Assembly: GCF_042477335.2 (NCBI RefSeq)
Contig: NC_091263.1
Span: 74,760,501 to 74,824,500 of the forward strand
Source: Ovis canadensis
Lineage: Eukaryota; Chordata; Mammalia; Artiodactyla; Bovidae
Direction: 5' to 3'
DNA length: 64,000 bases
The translations under genes and the position numbers were made by a program. Shown in pieces: positions 36,064 to 46,029 of the stretch. The notes under the pieces were generated by a model that saw only the letters and a list, made by a program, of their open reading frames with translations, ran no database searches and had not been told where the DNA came from. Positions within the stretch are counted from its first letter, which is position 1. Each line of letters opens with the position of its first letter.

Positions 36064-36234
36064 CAGCAGCCTCTGGGAGGAGCTGGAGGTCAGCCTGCGG
36101 AGCGCGACCCCAACGGCCAGCAGCCTCTGGGAGGAGCTGGAGGTCAGCCTGTCAGAGCATGACCCCAACAGTCAGTAGGGTCTGGGAGGAGCTGGAGGTC
36201 AGCCTGTCAGAGCGTAACCCCAACGGTCAGTAGG
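36064..36234. repeat. About 56-bp tandem repeat (three copies)
   Basis: CTGGGAGGAGCTGGAGGTCA recurs three times with GCGACCCCAACGGCCAG-like linkers. Intronic, with no recognised function. Confidence 0.92.
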
Positions 36235-37283
36235 CTCCGGCTGGCGGGGCTGCAGCAGCCGTCAAGGGGCCACCCACGGGGTCCTGGGGTCTTGGGGTGC
36301 CCCAAGCAGTGGCCCCAAACCGCCCCTCATTTGCGAATGCATTGGGGGGTTGAGGTAACAGCAGGAGTGATGTTTGGGGACACTCTGAGGGGTTCTGAGG
36401 AATAATGGCCGCAGGTATACGCTCCATTTCCCAGAGGCTGGAAGGCAGAGAAGCTTCAGAACCCAGGGGCTCGACTCCCTGGGGTCTGACCGCACCAGGG
36501 ACCCAGGCCCCAGTCCTGGGCAATAAAACCTACGGCCTCTGGAGAGCACGCAGGAAGCCCCAGGGTGGCGGTGGCCAGCCTGTGCCCTGCACCCTGTTTC
36601 TCTGGAGGTGGACCCTCGGGACAGAGGGCTCCCGGGTTCCGGCGCCACCGCCTTCAGCCGGGGCCTGCAGACTGCTGCCCAGACCTCTCAGCCATGCACA
36701 GAGCCACAGTCACCATGCTTCCTGGGGCCCGTGCTCTGGCCCAGGGCACACGGGCTGGGAGACAACAAAGCCCCTGGGAGGTCAGCAGAGCAGCGCCCTC
36801 GTCGCTGTACAAGGCCTGCTCTCCTGCCCCACGGGGCCCTCCTAGGTCTGCACCCCAAGTAACAGCTGCGTTTGCCTCCGGCTGTGCCCCGTTTCCTGAG
36901 GCTCCGCCCCCAGGCCCCCAGCACGGGAGGACAGACAGACACGACGCTGTAGCTCAGCCCTGTCCTGCACAAGCTCCCCCAACCAGCATCCTGCAGAGGT
37001 ATGTGGCTCAGGGCCAGGCCACCCCGGAACCCCCAGGACAGCGAGGCTGGCAGCACCCCTTCTTGACTCCCTGGGGGTCTGAGCCTACAGGACACGCAGG
37101 ACGTGGGCCTGGAGTGGCTCTGCCCCGACCCCTGGCATGAGACAGACGTGGGGGCCTGTGAGCAGGAAGGGACACTGTCAGTGTCCCTCCAGCAGCCCGA
37201 GAAGAGGCACAGGGGCGGGTTTCCCCGAGGGGCAGTGTTTAGCTGCGGCTGGGCTCGCGGGGAGGAGGAGGAGGGGCCCTTAC

Positions 37284-37354
37284 TTGATGGTGCCCTCAAT
37301 CTTCGTGGCTGCCTCATGGAACTGCTGAGACGACAGCCTGTATGCCTCGAGGTT
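37284..37354 (-). CDS. CHCHD6: CHCHD6 third-last exon: helical linker to CHCH domain
   Basis: 71 nt, 23 codons plus two bases of a lysine codon. The product is NLEAYRLSSQQFHEAATKIE followed by GTI, corresponding to human NAEMYKLSSEQFHEAASKME. Acceptor CTCCGCAG|AAC; donor AA|GTAAGG. Oddity: about 45 nt upstream of the acceptor the intron becomes a pure GC 23-bp tandem repeat of more than 300 bp, crowding the branch-point region. Confidence 0.92.
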
Positions 37355-37396
37355 CTGCGGAGAGAACACAGAGACACAGGTCGCAGGGAAGTCCTG

Positions 37397-37722
37397 CGGC
37401 CCCGCCCCGCCGCCCGGCCCGGCCCCGCCCCGCCGCCCGGCCCGGCCCCGCCCCGCCGCCCGGCCCGGCCCCGCCCCGCCGCCCGGCCCGGCCCCGCCCC
37501 GCCGCCCGGCCCGGCCCCGCCCCGCCGCCCGGCCCGGCCCCGCCCCGCCGCCCGGCCCGGCCCCGCCCCGCCGCCCGGCCCGGCCCCGCCCCGCCGCCCG
37601 GCCCGGCCCCGCCCCGCCGCCCGGCCCGGCCCCGCCCCGCCGCCCGGCCCCGCCCCGCCCCGCCGCCCGGCCCCGCCCCGCCCCGCCGCGCCGCCCCGCC
37701 CTGGCCCCGCCCCGCCGCCCCG
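37397..37722. repeat. 23-bp pure-GC minisatellite next to a CHCHD6 acceptor (about 13 copies)
   Basis: Each 23-bp unit is CCGCCCGGCCCGGCCCCGCC plus CCG, with degenerate copies at the high-coordinate end. On the sense (minus) strand each unit holds two GGGG and two GGG runs, enough for one G-quadruplex per unit, plus a GGGGCGGGGC GC box. Its near edge is about 45 nt upstream of the exon at 37284-37354. Confidence 0.97.
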
Positions 37723-40700
37723 CCCACAGACTCCCCTGGCAGCACAGCAAGGGCCCGGCACACACGGACCCCCCTGAGCGAGCCCTCCCCCACCTGTAGG
37801 AGAGCTTTATGGACACGTGGTCACACACGCGACTCGTGAGCTCACAGCACAGGCCGCTCAGGGCTACACAGCACCTGGAGACTGCGAGGCCGCAGCCCAG
37901 GACGTTCACTGTCCCTTGGGGTGTCTGCTGAGCGCCGTCTGGTCCAAACAGGCCTCTGCCGCCCAGAGATCTGAAGCGACTCGCCCCAAGCCACACTGCA
38001 GGCGCAGATGCCGGACTGCAGCCCAGGACGCCCGCCCCACTGCAGGGCCCGCGGGCCCCGGGCGCATGCTGCCCTCCGTCCAAGGAGGGCCCGCGCAGGG
38101 GCCGTGGGGAGGCCACGGGGGGCGGAGCCAACGGGGCAGGGGCCGCAGGGGACGGTACTTCTCTGCGCCGGGTGAGCGGCCTCAGGCCACCGGGCCAGCA
38201 GCCCACACGCCGCTCTTCCAGGAGAGACTCACACACGCCTGCCCCAGCACCAGCTCCAGTGAGGCCCCAAGAGGGCCTGACGTCTCCCAGGGTGTCCTGA
38301 GAAGGACCTCATGGGAGGAGCCTGACCCCGAGGCTGCCTTCAGACACCAGCAGGTGCCCAGTGGCCTGCCCAGGCTTGGCCCGCCCCTTCCCACCGCAGT
38401 GCGTGAGGCCTGGTCACGCGGGGCCCCCGCGGCCGTTAGCCTCCCAGCCCGGCGCTGCGACTCCACCTCCACGGGAGACACGGGCAGCCTGGACCCCTTG
38501 GACCAGAGGAGGCGACAGGAGGCAGGGTCAGAGCTGGGCAGGGTGGGCACCAGCCCCACCTCAGGGGCTGGGCTGATGGGGGGGAACTGGGACCGGGCCC
38601 TCAGCCCTGTCCTGGACCCTTGGCCCAGGGAGCTACCCCCTGGTGGGCACACGAAAGGGGCTCCGGGGAGCAGCAGGGCCCAGGAAGGGTGGAGAATCAG
38701 CTCTGGGCCGCGCTGGGGGCTGAACACCCAGTGCAACAGTCAGGAAAGGAGTGGGGCTCCCCTCACCCCACCAGGCTCCCCCGGACCCTGCGAGGACGTG
38801 CTGACGCCTGGTCTTCCCCAGGGAGCAGCACAGCTGGATGGGCCTGGGGGCTCCGACCTGCTCCTCCATGCACGGCCTGGCCGGGGGGGCACCTGGGTCT
38901 GTGGGGGGCCTGGGTCTGCGGCCGGGCAGGCTGTGGGCTTGGCCTGTGGCAGGTGAGGTCTGCCACAGGAAGAGCGTGCAGACAGAGAAGCACCGATAAC
39001 CCCGGAGCCACTTCCTCCACGGCCGCAGGACTCAGAGGCCCACCCTCCACCTGCCCGTCCGACCTGCCTGTGTGGGATGGCTGCCCCCACCGCTGCCCTG
39101 AAGCAAGCAGCAGCCTGCGTCAACCCAGCTTCCTGGGACTGCTGAAAGGTGCGCCTTCTGAGCCTGCAGCCACTGAGAGCGAGGCCCTACAGACTCCACA
39201 CAAGGGCTTCGGGAAGGACGGGGAATCCCCCACACACGCCAGGACCCTGTGCGTGCCAGGGGTTCCGCCATAGCCCGACCGCAGGGGCTGCAAGGCTTCA
39301 TTTTTCAGTGTGGTGGCGCCGTGACCCCCCAGCCCTGCTGCCCGGGAACCCAGCGGCACCCCATCTCCTGCACCTGGCGTTCGCCTGTCCCCTAAAGCAG
39401 ACCCGAGGAATTCGGAGCCCCTCCTCCGCCCATGAACAGCCGGCCTCCCCGCTCCCGCTGCTCAGAGTGAGTCTGAAACCAGAAGACCTCATCTCCATTA
39501 ATTAAAGCTGCCATTAAAAATTAAACAACAGGAGTAAGGAGGTGTGAGCCTTATCTCCACGGGCTTTAAGAGTCGTGGTGTTTCTTCAGTTACTTCGCGA
39601 GCAGCTTCCATATTTCATCCTGTCTGATTTCTCCAAGGGCCTGGGTTCTCAGCTCAAAAGAGAAGGTGGAGGTGAGGGGGACGGCAGGGGGGGACGCGTC
39701 AGGCAGTCCCCATCACACCAGGGTGGGTGCCTGCGAGGCTGGGAGGGCGGTGTGCCGCTCCTGCGTGAGGGCCCCTGGCAGAGGGAGCCCAGGGGGCCCG
39801 CTGCCCGGCTTCTCTGTGCCCTGCGGACAGTCGCAGAGCCCCCTGAGCCGTGTTGTGGGCACTGCCACAGAGGCCACGGAGACGGCGAGTTTAAGACGCT
39901 CGGGGTGCGTGGGCCCGCACAGAAGAAACAATGAAACTCTAAAATCTGAACACCCACCGACCGGCAGCCAGGGGAATTATCTGGAAGGGAGACGGTGTTT
40001 CCCGGAGGAAAGCTCCCCATGGGAGGGAGTTCCAGCTGCGTCGCCCCATCCATGCCCAGAGCGGCTGGCACTGGTGGTGCCCAAGCAGCGGCCCCCAGGA
40101 GCGGCTGAGGGTGGAGCAGGGCAGATCTCCCAGGGCAGGGGGACAGGGGGCACACGGCCGGGGCAGAGCGCCGAGGGCCAGGCTGGAGGAGGGGCTCGGA
40201 CCCCCCCCACCCACAGGAGACAGCATCTCAAGGCACACTTAAGGAGCGAAGAGGAGACGGGCTCGGCCCTGCTCTGCGGCCGCAAGGAGTGAACCGCCGT
40301 GCGGGGCCGTGGGGCCCAGGGACTTCAGGGGGACCCCAGGCCGGGGCCAGCCCGCTGGCAGGCCCTCCAAGCCCGGAGCGGCGCTTCCCCGGAGCCCCTC
40401 CCGCCAGGCCCCCCAGGGCCTGGACCACCGCCCCCCCCCCCCAACCCACGACCTGGACGCCTCCACAGCCCGTTTCCTGCCGGCAGGGCCCGGCCGCAGT
40501 GTGAACTGCTGATTGGAGTGTGGCGCTGGCTCCAGGCAAGAGCCCCCTGTGAGCACCTGTGCCTGTGAACAGTCAGGGGGGAGGTGCCCCGCCGCTTCCT
40601 GCTGCAGCCCCTCGAGGCCTGGGCTCCCCGGGGCCCTGCTGAGCATCCTCGCACATTGAGGGGCTGCTGAGTGTGGCTGGGGGGCTGCTGCTCACCCTCA

Positions 40701-42224
40701 GGAAGAGAAAACGAGCGTCCTGGGCAGCTCCGTGTGGACAGTACCCCTGTAGATGCAGACATCAATGCAGACACGCACGCCCACACGCACACACTCCACA
40801 CTAGGCCCATGCAACACGGGGTCCACACTCGCGCTCTGTAGCAGGGCCCTTCAGGATGGGGGTCGGCTCCGGCTGGAGTGGGGAGCTGCTGGGAGCGCAC
40901 GTGAGGGACCGGGACACCTGAGCTGTGCGATGGTGGCGGGAGGCTGGCCGCCAGGCGGGCAGTTCTGTCCTCACAAAAGCCTGGCAGCCAGCCAGGCCTC
41001 CATGCGGGTCAGCTGCTTCTCACACTTGCAGAAACATATTTGGCTAAATGAATAGCTAATTAGTTTGAAAACAAAATGCACAGCACAACAGAAAATTAAA
41101 AAGAATTTTTCAAAATGAAGAGACACAAATTTAACTCCACTTCTGTGACTTGCTGGTGACCAAACCCTGAGCAAAGGGCCGCAGGGTCAAGGTCCCAGGA
41201 CCGCTCCCCACGGGCAGCTGGAGGACCAGGAGCCACACGGGGAAGGGACTCAGGCCACGGGGGTACCGGCCAGGCTCCCCACGCAGGGGTGCTTGGCATT
41301 GAGACCGGGCCCCAGGCTCAGAGGACGCTCCCGTGGCAGTGACGCCGGCACCTGCTTCCAGAACCTGGCTCCAGGGCTGGACACGTCCCCGAGCGGCCAG
41401 CCGGGGCATGGGCCCGCTGGAGGCCGGGTCAGGGGCCTGCAGCAGCAGCGCTCACAGCCTGTCTGATGGGGCAGACTGGCCCCGGGCCTGCTGGTCAGCG
41501 TGCTCCCACAGACCTGAGTGCTCAGGACGCCTGGGAGCACAGGTGTGCAGAACCGAGGTGCCCACAGGCAGCATAGCCGCTTTCTAAACTCCTGGGGCCC
41601 TTGGTGGGGCCCCGCCTCTGTGCTTCCCTGTCCTTGTGGCCTCACACCTGCAGGCCTCAGCCCTGGAGCCACAGGGCCATTGGAGCCCAGCCTGCAGGCT
41701 GCTGGGTGGTGGTCTGGGGTAGGCCCAGGCATTGGTGTCTAAAGAAGTTCCCGGAGCGGGGTGGGTGGGGGGTGCCCTGGGCACCTAAAGTGAGAACCGC
41801 TGCCCCCAGCCAGGGGCGCCTGAGGCTAAGCCTGCTTTGCTGCTGAGGACGCCGTGCCATCAGCCACGGCTGCTACTCCACAAAGAACCCCACCCTCTGG
41901 GAAACCTGGCTGCAGTCCGAAGCGGCACACTGCAGAGTTCTACGTTCCCCAGGAGCTTGATGCTTGTGGTCTGAGAACTTTAAAGAGAAAATCAAAGGAG
42001 GGAAGAGGGCGGACTGCCTCAGGGGCCCTGTCGCCTCCCAGGTGACTGGAAACACAGCCACTCGCACAGTCCGCTGTGCAGACAGGCCTGCTCCCGCGCC
42101 CCTGAGCAGGCGAGGCTTCTGCGTGCTGTCACCACCTCTGATGCCGGCTTCTGGTCTCGGGACAGCTTCCAGAGGCTGCCGGCAGGCTCTGTGGGGACGC
42201 ACGGCACCGCTCAGCGTGTTCTGG

Positions 42225-42903
42225 CTGCTGCTCAGTTGCCCAGGCGCGTCCGACTCTGCGACCCCACGGACGGCAGCACCCCAGGCTCCCCCAGCCTTCA
42301 CCAGCTCCCGGCTTGAGTGTGAGCTTGAGCTTGCTCAAACCATGTCCACTGAGTCGGCGATGCCATCCAACCATCTCAACTTCTGTTGCCCTCTTCTCCT
42401 CCTGCCTTCAATCTTTCCCAGCATCAGGGTCTTTTCTAATGAGATGTTTCTTCACATCAGGTGGCCAAAGGATTGGAGCTTCAGTATCAGTCTTTCCAAT
42501 GAATATTCAAGACTGATTTCCTTTAGGATGGACTGGCTTGAACTTGCAGTCCAAGGAACCCTCAGGAGTCTTCTCCAACATCACAGTTCAAAAGCATCAA
42601 TTATTTGGCACTCAGCTTCTTTATGATCCAACTCTCACATCCATACATGACTACTGGAAAAACCATAGCTTTGACTAGACAGACCTTTGTCAGTAAAATA
42701 ATGTCTCTGCTTTTTAATATGCTGTCTAGGTCAGTCATAGTTTTTCTTCCAAGGAGCCAGTGTCTTTTAATTTCATGGCTGCAGTCACCATCTGCAGTGA
42801 TTTTGGAGCCCAAGGAAATTAAGTCTCTCACTGTTTCCATTGTTTCCCCATCTATTTGCCATGATGTGATGGGACTGGATGCCCTGATCTTAGTTTTCTG
42901 AAT
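42225..42903 (-). mobile_element. BovB LINE 3' fragment (antisense)
   Basis: Read on the minus strand it matches the 3' end of BovB (RTE clade): the C-terminal part of the reverse transcriptase frame (for example [33 protein letters not shown]) and the terminal GTCGGACACGAC-type sequence shared with Bov-A SINEs. Frame damage is visible, so it is a dead copy. Confidence 0.92.
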
Positions 42904-42990
42904 GTTCAGCCTTCTTTATGGTCCAACTCTCACATCCATATATGACTGCTAGAAAAACCATAGCTTTGACTGTACGGAACTTTGTTGGCT
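42904..42990 (-). mobile_element. Second short BovB fragment, abutting
   Basis: Repeats the 42604-42690 text (CTTCTTTATGGTCCAACTCT, CATATATGACTGCTAGAAAA) immediately beside the larger copy, so it is either a separate insertion or an internal duplication. It ends where the LTR-like element begins. Confidence 0.8.
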
Positions 42991-42996
42991 CAGTGT

Positions 42997-43373
42997 TGTA
43001 AGGCCGGACCCCGGGGCCATGATGGGCCGTCCCTTCTCTCCCCCCGCAGGCGGTGAAGTCCCTAATGGAATGAGCCTCCCAGATCCTGGGGACCAATGAC
43101 AGCACACTGCGCCAGCTAAAAGCCGCCCCACCCCAGCCACGTAGAAGGACCTATCAGCCCGCAACGCCTCGGCCTGGTGACCTATCCTAACCCCCGTCCA
43201 TTACCCTGACCATCCCTCGCAAGGAACGCATATAAGCCGCTTCTGCTACGGTCGGGGCGCGGACTTCCTCGACCTGCCTCGTTCGGGTCCAGGAACCCCA
43301 CCCAGCAGCGCTTCGCCATTAGAAAGCCTGTTGAGACAATTTTTTGGTGTCCTGGTCGTCTTTTTACCTAACA
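42997..43373 (+). mobile_element. Probable solo LTR of an endogenous retrovirus
   Basis: 377 bp bounded by TGTAAGG and CCTAACA (TG..CA ends). It holds a CATATAAGC TATA-like box near 43228 and downstream GC-rich U5-like text. No gag, pol or env frame adjoins it, so it is a solitary LTR. No convincing target duplication is visible. Inserted next to a BovB fragment. The family is not identified. Confidence 0.65.
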
Positions 43374-44160
43374 AATGTATATGAGGTGTAACTTATTACC
43401 TAAGTTAAAGAGAATTCCCCCCATTACTGCAAAAATGACTAACTCATTCAAGCACCGAAAAGGCTCTCGCTAAGTGTTTACGAATGCCTCTAGGAGACTC
43501 TGGAAAAGGGTTGCCTTCCCTCTTCTCTGATTTCATCCACAGGAGGGAACGAGGCTGTGATGAGCACCTGCTGTGTGCCAGCCCGAGTCCCATCACACAG
43601 CTCACCTTGCTGGTTCTGCAGACAGAGTCCACTGAGGCCGGGCACTGGGCACACCAGGCAGCCTTCCCGGAGCCTCCGCGGAAGAACCTGACACGCAGCA
43701 CAACAGATGCACGTGAGGGTTTAGCTCCTCCTGCACGACAGACATGAGCCCAGACGGGAGCTCCGCAGTGCAGGCACAGAGCACGCGTGAGCCCGCGGTG
43801 CGTGGAAATGTCGCAGCACCCAGAAGGCCAACAGGTCCTCGTGGGAGCCTAACGTGTGGGTGCTGCTGAAGGGTGCTTTCTGAAAGGCCCTGTTTTCATG
43901 TCCACAAATAAAGCCCAACAGACGCGGAGACAGCAAACCCGCAGGAGCTCTGAAGGGGGACAGGCATGGGGCCCGTGTTGCTGGCTGTGCTTGAGGACCT
44001 GGCAGCCGGCACGTGGGTCCACAAGGGGCTCTGACGAACTTGAAAGCCCAAGAAGAGAGCGAATACATACAGAAGAAACAAGACAGGCCCCAAAAGACCA
44101 TTTCCAGCCCAAGCAGCATGTGGTGGCCGCCACAGGGGCTGGGGCCGTCTGCCCGAGGAG

Positions 44161-44340
44161 GGGCAGAGGAGGGCAGGGCTTGGGCCCGCCTGTCCACCCA
44201 CTTGCCCGCTGTCTCCGCCGGGGCAGAGGAGGGCAGGGCTTGGCCCCGCCTGTCCACCCACTCGCCCGCTGTCTCCGCCGGGGCAGAGGAGGGCAGGGCT
44301 TGGCCCTGCCTGTCCACCTACTCACCCGGTCGCCACTTGA
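44161..44340. repeat. 60-bp tandem repeat (three copies)
   Basis: Exact 60-bp period at 44161, 44221 and 44281, each starting GGGCAGAGGAGGGCAGGGCT. The third copy diverges at its end. Confidence 0.97.
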
Positions 44341-44710
44341 GCTGCTTCAGTCACCAGGGTATTTCACCTCCCAACACTTCAGCCACGCCCCACAAGTGCG
44401 GAGGAACTCTGATATTCTAGATAAACACTGGACTTCTACCACAGCCGGGACCCTTCACGCCCACAGGAAACTCCTGACTGCAGGAAGCAGAGGGGACCTG
44501 TTTATCGTGAGCCCCCGACTCACAGAGCCCGTGACCCTGACCAGGAGCCACTGGACGCCTCTCAGCTTAGGGGTGACTTGCTGTGTAGAACCTAGAACCT
44601 CGGCCACACCCCCACCCTTGACAGCAGCACGCGAGCTGAGAAGGGGTGCTGGCAGACTCCCTCCCAACATGGAAGTCATGGCGTTTGCCTGAATTAATTC
44701 TCACTACAAA

Positions 44711-46004
44711 GGCAGTGCCAAAGAATGCTCACACTACCGCACAGCTGCACTCATCTCACACACTAGTAAAGTAATGCTCAAAATTGTCCAAGCCAGGCTT
44801 CAGCAATATGTGAACCATGAACTCCCAGATGTTCAAGCTGGTTTTAGAAAAGGCAGAGGAACCAGAGATCAAATTGCCAACATCCACTGGATCATCGAAA
44901 AAGCAAGAGAGTTCCAGAAAAACATCTATTTCTGCTTTCTTAACTATGCCAAAGCTTTTGACTGTGTGGATCACAATCAACTGCGCAAAATTCTTCAAGA
45001 GAATACCAGACCACCTGACCTGCCTCTTGACAAACCTGTATACAGGTCAGGAAGCAACAGTTAGAACTGGACATGGAGCAACAGACTGGTTCCAAATAAG
45101 AAAAGGAGTACGTCAAGGCTGTATATTGTCACCCTGCTTATTTAACTTATATGCAGAGTACATCATGAGAAACGCTGGGCTGGAAGAAGCACAAGCTGGA
45201 ATCAAGATTGCTGGGAGAAATATCAATAACCTCAGATACGCAGATGACACCACCCTTATGGCAGAAAGTGAAGAAGAATTAAAAAGCCCTTTGATGAAAG
45301 TGAAAGAGGAGAGTGAAAAAGTTGGCTTAAAGCTCAACATTCAGAAAACGAAGATCATGGCATCCGGTCCTGTCACTTCATGGCAAATAGATGGGGAAAC
45401 AGTGGAAACAGTGTCAGACTTTATTTTGGGGGGCTCCAAAATCACTGCAGATGGTGACTGCAGCCATGAAATTAAAAGACGCTTACTCCTTGGAAGTAAA
45501 GTTATGACCAACCTAGATAGCATATTCAAAGGCAGAGACATTACTTTGCCAACAAAGGTCTGTCTAGTCAAGGCTATGGTTTTTCCAGTAGTCATGTATG
45601 GACATGAGAGTTGGACTGTGAAGAAGTGCCGAAGAATTGATGCTTTTGACCTGTGGTGTTGGAGAAGACTCTTGAGAGTCCCTTGGACTGCAAGGAGATC
45701 CAACCACTCCATCCTAAAGGAGATCAACCCTGGGATTTTTTTGGAAGGAATGATGCTGAAGCTGAAACTCCAGTACTTTGGCCACCTCATGCGAAGAGTT
45801 GACTCACTGGAAAAGACTCTGATGCTGGGAGGGATTGGGGGCAGGAGAAGGGGACGACCAAGGATGAGATGGCTGGATGGCGTCACGGACTCGATGGACA
45901 TGAGTCTGAGTGAACTCTGGGAGTTGGTGATGGACAGGGAGGCCTGGCGTGCTGCGATTCATGGGGTCGCAGGGAGTCGGACACGACTGAGCGACTGAAC
46001 TGAA
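44711..46004 (+). mobile_element. 5'-truncated BovB (RTE) LINE with damaged reverse transcriptase
   Basis: About 1.3 kb of the 3' part of BovB. It encodes reverse transcriptase blocks: [15 protein letters not shown], the motif A region [21 protein letters not shown], and the catalytic YADD at 45237-45248, followed by the C-terminal region. An indel at about 44987-45010 throws motif A and YADD into different frames, so no complete enzyme is made. It ends with GTCGGACACGACTGAGCGAC, the tail shared with Bov-A SINEs. Opposite orientation to the 42.2-kb copy and to CHCHD6. Confidence 0.95.
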
Positions 46005-46029
46005 CGGCGGCGGGGAACAGGCAGCAGCC

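Larger units (their letters stand above)
29164..37283 (-). other. CHCHD6: CHCHD6 intron between CHCH exon and third-last exon
   Basis: An 8.1-kb intron unusually dense in tandem repeats: G-rich minisatellite 29540-29812, CA-rich stretch 29820-30010, (CA)n 31925-31952, CA/CG composite array 33575-34345, 31-bp array 34949-35229, 56-bp array 36064-36234. It also carries a tRNA-Glu-type SINE (33039-33190) and a Bov-A2 SINE (35400-35685). No exon or RNA gene was recognised. Confidence 0.6.

Noticed and set aside
44711-46004. Active retrotransposon or domesticated reverse transcriptase gene
   Set aside because: The copy is 5'-truncated and has an indel that separates motif A from YADD. It looks like a dead BovB copy.
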